Source of the DNA: DATEJJ01 sp039649115
GTDB taxonomy: Bacteria; Actinomycetota; Actinomycetes; Mycobacteriales; Micromonosporaceae
NCBI GenBank assembly: GCA_039649115.1
Contig: JBBWZQ010000212.1
Location: forward strand, 1 to 64,000
Direction of reading: 5' to 3'
Length of the DNA: 64,000 nt
The notes beneath the pieces were generated by a model. That model was not told the origin of the DNA. It did not search any database and saw only the letters and a program-made list of their open reading frames with translations. The translations under genes were made by a program, and so were the position numbers. How positions within the stretch are numbered: the first letter of the stretch is position 1; every line of letters starts with the position of its first letter. This document shows, one piece after another, positions 52,616 through 60,783 of this stretch.

Positions 52616-53314
52616 ATGAGTTGTTACAGCCACGAGGTACCCGGCGGTGCCGGCTGGTCGCTGCGGGTCGAGCGCGGCCGGCAACTGCGCCTGGCGGCGG
52701 CCGGCTGCGGCGTGTGCGTGAGCACCCTGTTGTTCGCCGCCGCCGACCCGCTGGAGCGGCTGAACGTGCCGGACACGCTCAAGGCGCAGATGTCCGCGTG
52801 CGTACGCCCGCCCATGGTGCTCATGTCCGACCTGGGCCGGGCGCTGTGCTCGGTCACCGGCTCGTCGCTGCCGTGGCACGACGCGATCAGCGGGCACAGC
52901 CTGGACCGGCACGTCGCGCGGTTCGGCCCGTCGGACTACGGGGCCGACGGCAACGGGTGGCGCCGGTCGGCCCGTTCCCTGCTGCTGGACGAGCTGGCCG
53001 TGCTCGGGCTCGGCCGGCGGGACCTGCACGCCTGCGTGAACTGGTTCACCAAGGTGGTACCGGACGAGCGCGGCCGCCTCGCCTTCGCCTCCGGACACGC
53101 CAGTGCGGGCGACTGGGTGACCCTGCGCGCCGAGCAGGATCTCCTGGTCGTGCTGGCCACCGCGCCGCATCCGCTGGACCCGTCGCCGGCCTGGGCGCCC
53201 GGCCCGGTGCGGATCAGCGTCGGCGACGCCGGGCCGCCCGCGCCGCCCGACGACCCGTCCCGGGTGTTCCGCGCCGAGTCGGCCCGCTCCCTGGAACTGG
53301 CGGAGCGCTCATGA
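52616..53314 (+). CDS. DUF1989 protein, urea amidolyase-associated protein 1 / carboxyguanidine deiminase subunit
   Basis: A 232-residue DUF1989 protein of the UAAP1 type. Proteins of this pair have been shown in other bacteria to act together as carboxyguanidine deiminase, converting carboxyguanidine to allophanate. Visible features: CGVCVSTLLFAAADPLERLNVPDTLKAQ, the metal-site-like CVRPPMVLMSDLGRALCSV and the ACVNWFTKV segment. GGAG nine bases upstream supports ATG at 52616. It follows the guanidine-I riboswitch and overlaps the next gene by four bases (ATGA). Confidence 0.9.
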   Translation: MSCYSHEVPGGAGWSLRVERGRQLRLAAAGCGVCVSTLLFAAADPLERLNVPDTLKAQMSACVRPPMVLMSDLGRALCSVTGSSLPWHDAISGHSLDRHVARFGPSDYGADGNGWRRSARSLLLDELAVLGLGRRDLHACVNWFTKVVPDERGRLAFASGHASAGDWVTLRAEQDLLVVLATAPHPLDPSPAWAPGPVRISVGDAGPPAPPDDPSRVFRAESARSLELAERS

Positions 53315-53919
53315 CTCTCATCGATACGGTGGTGGCCGCCGGGGACGGGTGGATCGGGGAGATCCCGGCCGGTGCCCGGCTGCGGATCGTGGACCTGCAC
53401 GGCAACCAGGCGGTCGACACGCTGCTGTACGACGCGCACGACTACGGCAACCGGTACAGCGCGGTGGACACCGTACGGGAGCAGGGTGGCGTGTACCTGA
53501 CCACCGGCTCTGCCCTGGTGTCCGTCGACGGCGACGTGCTCGCCACGATCGTCGAGGACACCTGCGGGCGGCATGACACGCTCGGCGGCGCGTGCGCCAA
53601 GGAGAGCAACGTGGTGCGGTACGGGCACCACACCCGCCACCAGCACGCCTGCCGGGCCACGTTCCTGCGGCAGATCCAGCGCTGGGGCCGCGGGCTGGAC
53701 AAGCGCGACGTGACCCACAACATCAACTTCTTCATGAACGTGCCGCTCACCCCGGACGGCGGCCTCAGCTTCGAGGACGGCGTCTCCGCACCCGGCAAGC
53801 ACGTCGAGCTGCGCGCCGAGCGCGACATCCTGCTCCTGATCAGCAACTGCCCCCAGATCAACAACCCCTGCAACGCCTACCACCCCACCCCGATCCGCCT
53901 CCAGGCCTGGCCCACATGA
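53311..53919 (+). CDS. DUF1989 protein, urea amidolyase-associated protein 2 / carboxyguanidine deiminase subunit
   Basis: A 202-residue UAAP2-type protein, the partner of the preceding gene. Conserved stretches are LRIVDLHGNQAVDTLLYDA, IVEDTCGRHDTLGGACAKE and HNINFFMNVPL, with a Cys/His-rich putative metal site. Translation is coupled to UAAP1 (ATGA). Together the two are expected to hydrolyse carboxyguanidine, releasing ammonia and allophanate for the allophanate hydrolase encoded downstream. Confidence 0.9.
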   Translation: MTLIDTVVAAGDGWIGEIPAGARLRIVDLHGNQAVDTLLYDAHDYGNRYSAVDTVREQGGVYLTTGSALVSVDGDVLATIVEDTCGRHDTLGGACAKESNVVRYGHHTRHQHACRATFLRQIQRWGRGLDKRDVTHNINFFMNVPLTPDGGLSFEDGVSAPGKHVELRAERDILLLISNCPQINNPCNAYHPTPIRLQAWPT

Positions 53920-53937
53920 CCCCCGCCCGGCGCGACT

Positions 53938-53986
53938 TCATCGAAGTTGCGGTGTCCGGCCGGCCCCAACACCGCAACTTCGATGA
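53938..53986. repeat. 17-bp perfect inverted repeat (REP/BIME-like) inside the guanidine operon
   Basis: Left arm 53938-53954 and right arm 53970-53986 are exact reverse complements over 17 bases, with a 15-base GC-rich loop. Each arm also lies within its own smaller hairpin (ACTTC-ATC-GAAGT on the left, CCGCAACTTC-GAT-GAGGTTGCGG on the right with one wobble), so two alternative folds are possible. It occupies the 99-base gap between the UAAP2 and carboxyltransferase genes, the only real gap in the operon. Confidence 0.85.
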
Positions 53987-54018
53987 GGTTGCGGCGTTCT
54001 CGGGCGGGGGGTGGGGGT

Positions 54019-56055
54019 GTGAGTGAGGGGGTTCTTGAGGTGTTGTCGGGGGGGATACAGGCTACGGTGCAGGACCTGCCGGGGCGGACGGGGCTGTGGG
54101 GGGTCGGGGTGCCGCCGTCGGGGGCCTGGGACGACCTGTCCTTCGCGCTGGCCAACCTCGCGGTCGGCAACCCGGTCGGCGCGGCCGGGCTCGAGGCGGT
54201 CCTGCGCGGGCCGTCGATCCGGGTACGCCGGCCCACGATCCTGTGCGTCACCGGCGCCGCCGGGCTGGCCACACTCGACCGGCGCACGGTGCCGCTGGGC
54301 CGGCCGATCGAGGTGTTCGCCGGGCAGATCCTCGACATGGGGCCGATGCGCGGGCCGGGGCTGCGCGGGTACCTCGCGGTGCGCGGCGGCCTCGCGGTGC
54401 CGGCCGCGCTGGGCAGCCGGTCCACCTTCCTGCTCGGCGGGCTGGGTGGCTGGCACGGGCGACCGCTGCGCGCCGGTGACCTGGTACCGGTCGGCGACGA
54501 GTCGGGCGCGTGCGCGCCGGTCGACGTCGGCGACGCGCTGCCGGTGCTGACCGACTCGTGGACGATCCGGGTGATCCCGGGCCCGCACGGCGCGCCCGAG
54601 TACCTGACCGAGGCCGGTGCGCAGGCGCTGTTCGCGGCGCAGTGGCGGCTGGACCACCGCTCCGACCGCACCGGCGTGCGGCTGACCGGGCCGGCACCCG
54701 AGTGGTCGCGCCCGGACGGTGGCGAGGCCGGGCTGCACCCCAGCAACATCCACGACAGCCCGTACCCGGTCGGCGGCATCATGATCTCCGGCGGCACCCC
54801 GGTCGTGGTCGGGCCGGACGGGCCGAGCCTCGGCGGCTTCGTGCTGCCGGCCGTGGTGATCAGCGCCGACCGCTGGCGGCTGGCGCAGGCCCGGCCGGGC
54901 GACCGGGTGCGGCTGACTCCGGTGACTCCCGGCGAGGCGCAGGAGGCCAGCCGCACCCGCGAGCACCTGCTCGCCGACCTGGCGCACCTGGCCGGGGGCG
55001 GGATGCCGCGGCCCACGCTGGTGCTCCGCGAGCGCTTCGCGAACTACACCGCGACCGGTTGGTCGCGGCCGCGGCCCGTCGTGAACCTGCCCGGGGAAGG
55101 CGGGCGGCCCGCGCTGAGCGCCCGCCAGGCCGGCGACCACCACCTGCTGGTCGAGGTCGGTCCGGCCCAGCTCGACCTGGCCGTGCGGCTGCGGGTGCAC
55201 CTGCTGGCCGGGGCCGTGGCGCAGGCGGGCGCCGCGGGCATCACCGAGAGTGTCGAGGGGGTACGGTCGCTGCTCCTCGCCGTGGACGAGGCGAAGCTGT
55301 CGCTGGGCGCGCTCGCCGAACTGGTCGCCGAGGAGTGGACCCGGCTGCCCGACCTGGACTCGGTGGCGCTGCCCACGCGCGAGGTCACCCTGCCGATCGC
55401 GTTCGACGACGCGGCCGTGCACGAGGCGATGCGCCGGTACCAGACGGGGGTGCGCCCGGACGCGCCGTGGTGCCCGGACAACGTCGAGTTCATCCGGCGC
55501 ATCAACGGGCTGGCGCAGCGGGAGCACGTCTTCGACATCGTGGCGGCCGCGACCTACCTCGTCGTCGGGCTCGGCGACGTGTACCTGGGCGCGCCGGTGG
55601 CGGTACCGCTGGATCCGGCGCACCGCCTGGTGACCACCAAGTACGACCCGCCCCGCACCTGGACGCCGGCGAACGCGGTCGGCATCGGCGGCGCGTACCT
55701 GTGCGTGTACGGGATGGAGGGTCCCGGCGGGTACCAGCTGGTCGGGCGCACCGTGCCGGTCTGGCGGTACGGTGGCCCCGATGCCGAGCTCGACGACGAG
55801 CCGCCCTGGCTGCTGCGCCTGTTCGACCAGATCCGCTTCAGCCTCGTGGATCCGGAGGAGCTGCGCGTGCTGCGAGCCGAGATCGCCGCCGGTACCCGGA
55901 ATCTGGACACCCGGCCCACCACGTTGCGGGCCGCCGACCTCGTCTGCGGCACGGACGCCGCGGCCGCCGGGTTCACCGCCCGGCGGCTGGCCGCGTTCGC
56001 CGCGGAGCGCGAGCGCTGGGCCCTGGCGGCCTCCTCCCTTGGCGGCGAGGCATGA
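54019..56055 (+). CDS. Carboxyltransferase-only relative of urea/guanidine carboxylase (5-oxoprolinase/urea amidolyase family)
   Basis: A 678-residue protein with a KipA/AHS2 domain (about 5-320, LSGGIQATVQDLPGRTG, GVPPSGAWDDLSFALAN, HPSNIHDSPYPVGGIMISG) followed by a KipI/AHS1 domain (about 350-600, VEFIRRINGLA, FDIVAAATYLVVGLGDVYLG, TWTPANAVGIGGAYLCVYGMEGPGG in part), in the order found in urea carboxylase. The N-terminal biotin carboxylase and the C-terminal biotin-carrier domain with its biotinylated lysine are both missing; the protein ends just after the AAFAAERERW linker. The start is GTG at 54019. Its context (riboswitch, UAAP1/2, allophanate hydrolase) implies carboxylation of guanidine, with a biotin carboxylase supplied from elsewhere. 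The alternative is a 5-oxoprolinase-like activity. Confidence 0.88.
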   Translation: MSEGVLEVLSGGIQATVQDLPGRTGLWGVGVPPSGAWDDLSFALANLAVGNPVGAAGLEAVLRGPSIRVRRPTILCVTGAAGLATLDRRTVPLGRPIEVFAGQILDMGPMRGPGLRGYLAVRGGLAVPAALGSRSTFLLGGLGGWHGRPLRAGDLVPVGDESGACAPVDVGDALPVLTDSWTIRVIPGPHGAPEYLTEAGAQALFAAQWRLDHRSDRTGVRLTGPAPEWSRPDGGEAGLHPSNIHDSPYPVGGIMISGGTPVVVGPDGPSLGGFVLPAVVISADRWRLAQARPGDRVRLTPVTPGEAQEASRTREHLLADLAHLAGGGMPRPTLVLRERFANYTATGWSRPRPVVNLPGEGGRPALSARQAGDHHLLVEVGPAQLDLAVRLRVHLLAGAVAQAGAAGITESVEGVRSLLLAVDEAKLSLGALAELVAEEWTRLPDLDSVALPTREVTLPIAFDDAAVHEAMRRYQTGVRPDAPWCPDNVEFIRRINGLAQREHVFDIVAAATYLVVGLGDVYLGAPVAVPLDPAHRLVTTKYDPPRTWTPANAVGIGGAYLCVYGMEGPGGYQLVGRTVPVWRYGGPDAELDDEPPWLLRLFDQIRFSLVDPEELRVLRAEIAAGTRNLDTRPTTLRAADLVCGTDAAAAGFTARRLAAFAAERERWALAASSLGGEA

Positions 56056-57689
56056 CCCAGCCGGTATGGATCGACCGGCTGTCCACAGTGGAGGTCGAGG
56101 AGCTGCGCCGGTCCGTGCCGGCGGACGGGCCGATGTCCGGTGTCGGGTTCGCCATCAAGGACAACCTCGACCTGGCCGGGCACGCCACCACCGCGGCCTG
56201 CCCCGACCTGGCCACCGGCCCGCTGGCGAAGAGCTCGGCGGCCGCGGTGGCACGGCTGCTGGACGCGGGCGCGGTGCCGGTCGGCAAGACCAACATGGAC
56301 CAGTTCGCGACCGGCCTGGTCGGCACCCGCAGCCCCTACGGCGCCTGCCACAGCGTGGCCAGCCCCGCGCACGTCTGTGGTGGCAGCAGCTCGGGCAGCG
56401 CGGTCGCGGTGGCCAGCGGGCTGGTCCCGCTCGCGCTGGGCACCGACACCGCCGGCTCCGGCCGGGTGCCCGCGGCCTTCAACGGCATCGTCGGCGTGAA
56501 GCCCACCCGCGGCCTGGTCTCCACCCGCGGCGTGCTGCCCGCCTGCCGGTCGCTGGACTGCGTGACCACATTCACCCGCACCGTCAGCGATGCCCGCCCG
56601 GCCCTTGCCGCGCTGGCCGGCTTCGACCCGGACGACCCGTGGTCGCGGCCGGCGCCGCCGGCGCCGCCGCCCGGCGTCGCGGCCCGCATGCGCGTCCTCG
56701 CGGTGCCCTCGGCCACCCCCGACCTCGACCCCCCGCACGAGCGCGCCTGGCACCGGGCGCTGGGCCACGCCGGTGAGCTGGCCCATCTGGTACCGGTGGA
56801 CATCGCGCCGTTCCTGGCCGCGGCCGCCCTGCTCTACGGCGGCGGGTGGCTCGCCGAGCGCTGGGCCGCGTTCGGGCACCTGCTCGACGGGCCCGGGGTC
56901 GATCCGACCGTCCGCGCGGTGGTGACTCCGGGCCGGGACGTCACGGGTGCCACCGTGTTCGAGGCGGCGGACCGGCTGGCCGGGCTGCGCCGCGCCACCG
57001 AGCCGGTCTGGGCGGAGGTCGACGCGCTGCTGCTGCCCGTGACGCCGGGGCACCCGACCCTCGCCGAGGTGGCCGCCGACCCGGTCGGGGTCAACGCCCG
57101 GCTGGGCACGTACACCAACTTCGTGAACCTGCTCGACCTGTGCGCGGTCGCGGTGCCGGCCGGGACGCGCGAGGACGGGCTGCCGTTCGGCGTGCAGCTG
57201 ATCGCGCCCGCGTTCGCCGACGCGCCGCTGCTCGACCTTGCCGCTCGGTGGTGCGGCGAGCCCGCGCCGCCCCCGCCGGTACCGGCCGGGTTCTCGCTGC
57301 TCGCGGTGTGCGGGGCGCACCTGTCCGGGCTGCCGCTCAATCCGCAGCTGGTGGGGCTGGGCGGGCGGCTGCACTCGCGGGCCCGCACCGCCGCCGGGTA
57401 CCGGCTCTACCGGCTGCCCGGCACCGGAGTGCCCCGCCCGGCGCTGGTGCGCACCGGCGACGGGCCGGCCGAGGGGGTACCGGTGGAGGTGTGGCAGCTG
57501 CCGGACCAGGCGGTCGGGGCGCTGCTGGGCACGGTACCGCCGCCGCTGGGCTTCGGGCCGGTGGCGCTTTCCGACGGCAGCACGGTCGCCGGGTTCCGGG
57601 CCGACGCACTCGCGGTGCGCGACGGTACCGACATCACCGGGTCCGGCGGCTGGCGGCACTATCTGGCAGCTTCACGCCGAACCCCCTGA
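56052..57689 (+). CDS. atzF: Allophanate hydrolase
   Basis: Hydrolyses allophanate to ammonia and carbon dioxide, the last step of guanidine or urea degradation by the carboxylase route. The amidase-signature triad is visible: Lys in FAIKDNLDLAG, and serines in CGGSSSGSAVAV and GTDTAGSGRVPAAF. After the amidase domain (about 1-400) comes the C-terminal AtzF-type domain (about 425-540, LLAVCGAHLSGLPLNPQLV and EVWQLPDQAVGALL). The 545-residue length is somewhat shorter than average. The ATG overlaps the preceding stop (ATGA). Its 3' end overlaps the convergent DUF5995 gene by 56 bases. Confidence 0.94.
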   Translation: MTQPVWIDRLSTVEVEELRRSVPADGPMSGVGFAIKDNLDLAGHATTAACPDLATGPLAKSSAAAVARLLDAGAVPVGKTNMDQFATGLVGTRSPYGACHSVASPAHVCGGSSSGSAVAVASGLVPLALGTDTAGSGRVPAAFNGIVGVKPTRGLVSTRGVLPACRSLDCVTTFTRTVSDARPALAALAGFDPDDPWSRPAPPAPPPGVAARMRVLAVPSATPDLDPPHERAWHRALGHAGELAHLVPVDIAPFLAAAALLYGGGWLAERWAAFGHLLDGPGVDPTVRAVVTPGRDVTGATVFEAADRLAGLRRATEPVWAEVDALLLPVTPGHPTLAEVAADPVGVNARLGTYTNFVNLLDLCAVAVPAGTREDGLPFGVQLIAPAFADAPLLDLAARWCGEPAPPPPVPAGFSLLAVCGAHLSGLPLNPQLVGLGGRLHSRARTAAGYRLYRLPGTGVPRPALVRTGDGPAEGVPVEVWQLPDQAVGALLGTVPPPLGFGPVALSDGSTVAGFRADALAVRDGTDITGSGGWRHYLAASRRTP

Positions 57690-58401
57690 GGGCGAGGCGC
57701 AGCAGCACCGGTCCCGGCCGGACCAGGTCGGCCAGGCGGCGACCGGCCAGCGCCTCCAGCTCGGCGAGCACCGCCGGGTACCGGTCCGGACCGGCCCGCC
57801 GCGCCTGGTCGAGGAGGGTCGTGTTGGCCCACACCTTCGCCCGCGACTCGGTCAGGATGCGCCGGGTCGCGGCCCGGTTCGCCGGGCCCAGCAGCCGGTC
57901 GGTGAGGCTCGGCGGGGCCAGCGCGCTCAGCTCCACGTCCTCGGCCGAGACCCGGGCCAGCAGCACGTCGTCCACCTGCCGGTGATCGGCCTCCCGGGTC
58001 CGCAGCACCGCCGGATCGTCGAACTCGGCCGGGCTGATCACCGCGATCAGCGCCTGCGGCAGGTCGTAGTTGATGTGCGCGTTCATGCCGAACAGCACGT
58101 GCCGCAGCGGCGGCAGGCGGGGCTGCGTGCGGGCGGTGTCGAAGGCGACCCGCCAGGGCGCCGGTACCGGCGCGCCGGCCAGGTCGGCGGCGAGCGCGTC
58201 CAGGTAGAGCTGCGCGAAGACCAGGTCCCAGCGGGCCAGCCAGGCGCCGTCGGCGAAGCCGCCCCGGTCGATCTCGTCGGCCACCGCACGCGTGGTGCGC
58301 AGGTACGTCGCGTGGAAGAAGCGCCGCGCGTCGCCCGCCTCGCGCAGCCTGGCCAGGTCGTCCTCCATGCCGGCGACCAGGGCCGCGATGCTCTCGTGCA
58401 C
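57634..58401 (-). CDS. DUF5995 family protein
   Basis: A 255-residue, mostly helical soluble protein of a family common in actinobacteria and without assigned function. It starts at GTG 58401. Conserved-looking segments are RFFHATYLRTTRAVADEI, WDLVFAQLYLDAL and LFGMNAHINYDLPQAL; the histidines and acidic residues of those segments resemble a helical-bundle metal or ligand site. It stands 17 bases downstream of the EAL-DICT gene on the same strand. Confidence 0.8.
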   Translation of the reverse strand: MHESIAALVAGMEDDLARLREAGDARRFFHATYLRTTRAVADEIDRGGFADGAWLARWDLVFAQLYLDALAADLAGAPVPAPWRVAFDTARTQPRLPPLRHVLFGMNAHINYDLPQALIAVISPAEFDDPAVLRTREADHRQVDDVLLARVSAEDVELSALAPPSLTDRLLGPANRAATRRILTESRAKVWANTTLLDQARRAGPDRYPAVLAELEALAGRRLADLVRPGPVLLRLALRGFGVKLPDSAASRRTR

Positions 58402-58418
58402 CCGGTGATTGTCGCAGG

Positions 58419-59747
58419 TCAGCTGAGCGAGGCCTTGTTGATCCGGCGGAGGATCACCGAGGCCGCCTGCTCGACCGTGGTCCGGTCGTAGACCAGCCGG
58501 TACGCGTACCCGCCGGTCACCGACGCCTGGCGGCGGGCCGTCAACATGGCGGAGTAGTGCGGCCCGAGCAGGATCATCGTCAGCTCCCGGCGCATCGCGT
58601 CGTTGTCGTCCAGCCGCACCAGGTGCACGTCCGGTACCCCGATCGACGGCAGCTCACCGACGAGCGCGCCGATGTAGCTGGCGTTGCGAGCCAGCATCTG
58701 CAGCACCGCGATCGGCTCACCGGAGATCATCTGATTCTTCGGCAGGCAGGCCAGCACGACCGTGGGGTCCGGGTCGAGACCGGCCCGCTGCTCGATGTGC
58801 CCGGCCAGCGCCGCGAGCACCTGGTCCGTCACGGCCAGCGCCGGGCGGCCCGCGGTCGCCATCTGGTACGGCGTCGCCTTCGGGTCCACCGCCGGCCGCT
58901 GCGCGATCAGGTGGATCTCGTGCTGCGGCTCGCGCGGGATCAGCTGCCCGGCCAGCGGTGCCGGGCGGCCGAAGTGGTAGCCCTGACCCAGCTCCGCACC
59001 CAGACCGCGGGCGGTGCGCGCGTGCGCCTCCGACTCGATGCCGACCGCCATGATGGAGGCGCCGGTCCGCTCCGCGTGCGCGGTCACCGTGTTCATGACG
59101 CGCGGCGCGTACGGGTGCGTCTGCTCGTGTACCAGGGAAACGTCGATCTTCACCACGTCCGGGTACGCGAACGGCATCAGCGCCAGCGACGCCGCGGTGA
59201 CGCCCACGTTGTCCAGCGCGATGCCCCAGCCGGCCGCGCGGGCCCGCTCGATGCCGAGCATCGTCGCCTCCGCATCGGCCGACAGGGACCGCTCCGACAT
59301 CTCCATGAACACCCGCAGCCGGGCGCGGGCCAGGGCGAGCGCCGGCATCAGGTCGGGCGGGACCGGTCCCGCGGACGACGGGGTCGCCACGTTGATGAAC
59401 ACGGCGGTGGACGGGTGCAGTCGCGCCTCCACCGCGGCCCGGAACGCCGCCGCGTGCGCCACCAGGTCCAGCTCCCAGGCCAGCCCGGCGGCGGCCGCCG
59501 CGGCGAACATCGGCCCCGGGCTCTCGAAGGTCGTGCCGGCCGGGCCGCGCGCGAGTGCCTCGTAGCCCACGACGTCGCCGCTGTCGAGGTGGATGACCGG
59601 TTGGAAGAACGCGCGCACCATCCGCCCGCGCACCACCTGCTCGATGGTCGGTCCGTCCGGCGCTGCCTCGGCGTGCGGCCCGGCACCATGCCGGTCAGCC
59701 CCGTCCGACTCTGCCGACTCCGGGCCACGCTGGAACAACACGACCAT
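58419..59747 (-). CDS. Degenerate EAL-domain protein with C-terminal DICT sensory domain
   Basis: A 442-residue protein. The EAL domain (about 35-270) keeps the signature EAL (63-65), VFINVA, VVKIDVSLV and LGQGYHFGRP, but the loop normally DDFG reads LDNVG, replacing an aspartate that binds the catalytic metal with asparagine. Cyclic-di-GMP hydrolysis is therefore doubtful; it may bind the nucleotide or another signal instead. The C-terminal part (about 290-440) matches the DICT domain, with PKNQMISGEPIAVL and ELPSIGVPDVHLVRL. AAAGGAG seven bases before the ATG supports the start. Confidence 0.87.
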   Translation of the reverse strand: MVVLFQRGPESAESDGADRHGAGPHAEAAPDGPTIEQVVRGRMVRAFFQPVIHLDSGDVVGYEALARGPAGTTFESPGPMFAAAAAAGLAWELDLVAHAAAFRAAVEARLHPSTAVFINVATPSSAGPVPPDLMPALALARARLRVFMEMSERSLSADAEATMLGIERARAAGWGIALDNVGVTAASLALMPFAYPDVVKIDVSLVHEQTHPYAPRVMNTVTAHAERTGASIMAVGIESEAHARTARGLGAELGQGYHFGRPAPLAGQLIPREPQHEIHLIAQRPAVDPKATPYQMATAGRPALAVTDQVLAALAGHIEQRAGLDPDPTVVLACLPKNQMISGEPIAVLQMLARNASYIGALVGELPSIGVPDVHLVRLDDNDAMRRELTMILLGPHYSAMLTARRQASVTGGYAYRLVYDRTTVEQAASVILRRINKASLS

Positions 59748-59777
59748 GCCAGACTCCTTTCCCCACGGTCCCTATCG

Positions 59778-59794
59778 GTCGGCGCGGCGCCGAC
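59778..59794. promoter_or_regulatory. Palindrome GTCGGCGC-G-GCGCCGAC upstream of the EAL-DICT gene
   Basis: Perfect eight-base arms around one central base, 31 bases upstream of the EAL-DICT start in the gap to the divergent phosphatase gene. It may be an operator or part of a leader hairpin. Confidence 0.4.
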
Positions 59795-59898
59795 TGAAAA
59801 GAAGGCCATCACCCGGTGGTACGGCGAACCGGCGTGGCCTGCGGGGTTGGTGTTGTCACCGCACAATGGACGGCGATGGAGACTTCGAGGATCGCCCG

Positions 59899-60321
59899 GT
59901 GACCGGTCCCGCCTGGCTGGACGACGCGGGACTGGTCACCCTGCCCGGCGGGGCGAGGGTGCGCGGCCGGCGGCTGAGCGACCCGGCCAGTCCCGCCGAC
60001 TTCGCGCTGCTACTGGCCAAGGGCCCGGCACCGGCCTGGCCGCACCGGCGGGTCCGCTGGCCCGACTTCTGGATCCCCACCGACCAGCGCGACGCGCTCG
60101 ACGCGCTGCGCGAGGCGCACCGCCGCGCGCACGCCGGCGAGCGCGTCGAGGTCGCGTGCCGCGGCGGCGTGGGTCGCACCGGCACCGCCCTGGCCGCGCT
60201 GGCCATCCTCGACGGGCTGGACCCGGGCGAGGCGCTCGCCTGGGTCCGCGCCAGCTACCACCGCCGCGCCGTGGAGACGCCGTGGCAGCGGCGGTGGCTG
60301 CGCACCGTCACCCGAGGCTGA
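59899..60321 (+). CDS. Small dual-specificity/tyrosine phosphatase-like protein
   Basis: A protein of about 140 residues with the phosphatase loop ACRGGVGRTGTALAAL (cysteine nucleophile and arginine in a CX5R arrangement) and an upstream WPDFWIPTD segment that would supply the general-acid aspartate. It represents the short actinobacterial protein-tyrosine-phosphatase-like family. GTG at 59899 is chosen because GAGG lies eight bases upstream; ATG at 59866 is an alternative. The last 14 bases overlap the convergent Rieske gene. Confidence 0.82.
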   Translation: MTGPAWLDDAGLVTLPGGARVRGRRLSDPASPADFALLLAKGPAPAWPHRRVRWPDFWIPTDQRDALDALREAHRRAHAGERVEVACRGGVGRTGTALAALAILDGLDPGEALAWVRASYHRRAVETPWQRRWLRTVTRG

Positions 60322-60766
60322 TGCCGGTGCCGTCGACCGTCACGTTGACGGCGGCGAGCGGGGCGGACGCCGGGCCGTTGGCCACGGTGCCGTCGGCGAC
60401 GTGGAACTTGCTGCCGTGACAGGTGCAGTTGATGGTGCCGCCGCTGACGTTGCCCACGGTGCAGCCCTGGTGGGTGCAGACCGCGCTGAAGGCCTTGATG
60501 GTGCCCTGCCGCGGCTGGGTGACGACGACCCGCTGAGCCGCGAAGATCTTGCCACCGCCCACCGGGATGTCAGCCGTCTGGGCGAGCGGCTTTGCACCGC
60601 CGGCGGTGGTCGCTGCACCACCGCCGGCGGCACCCCCTCCCCCAGCGGACGGCGGGTCCGGTGACTGGCCACCGTAGGTGGCACAGCCGCCCAGGACCGC
60701 CGCCGCGCACACGCCGCCGGCACCGGCCAGCACGGCCCGGCGGGATGCTGTCTCGTCGCGTTCCAT
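60308..60766 (-). CDS. Rieske [2Fe-2S] protein with Tat/lipoprotein-type signal
   Basis: A 152-residue exported electron carrier. The N-terminus has the twin-arginine motif SRRAVLAGA and a lipobox-like LGGC, then a Gly/Ala/Pro-rich linker. The Rieske cluster ligands are in CTHQGCTV and CTCHGSKF, with the two additional cysteines expected to form the stabilising disulfide. The C-terminus (LAAVNVTVDGTGISLG) completes the fold. It follows the DUF6529 gene by 17 bases, so the two probably form an electron-transfer pair at the outer face of the membrane. Confidence 0.9.
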   Translation of the reverse strand: MERDETASRRAVLAGAGGVCAAAVLGGCATYGGQSPDPPSAGGGGAAGGGAATTAGGAKPLAQTADIPVGGGKIFAAQRVVVTQPRQGTIKAFSAVCTHQGCTVGNVSGGTINCTCHGSKFHVADGTVANGPASAPLAAVNVTVDGTGISLG

Positions 60767-60783
60767 CGTGTGATGCCCTTCGA

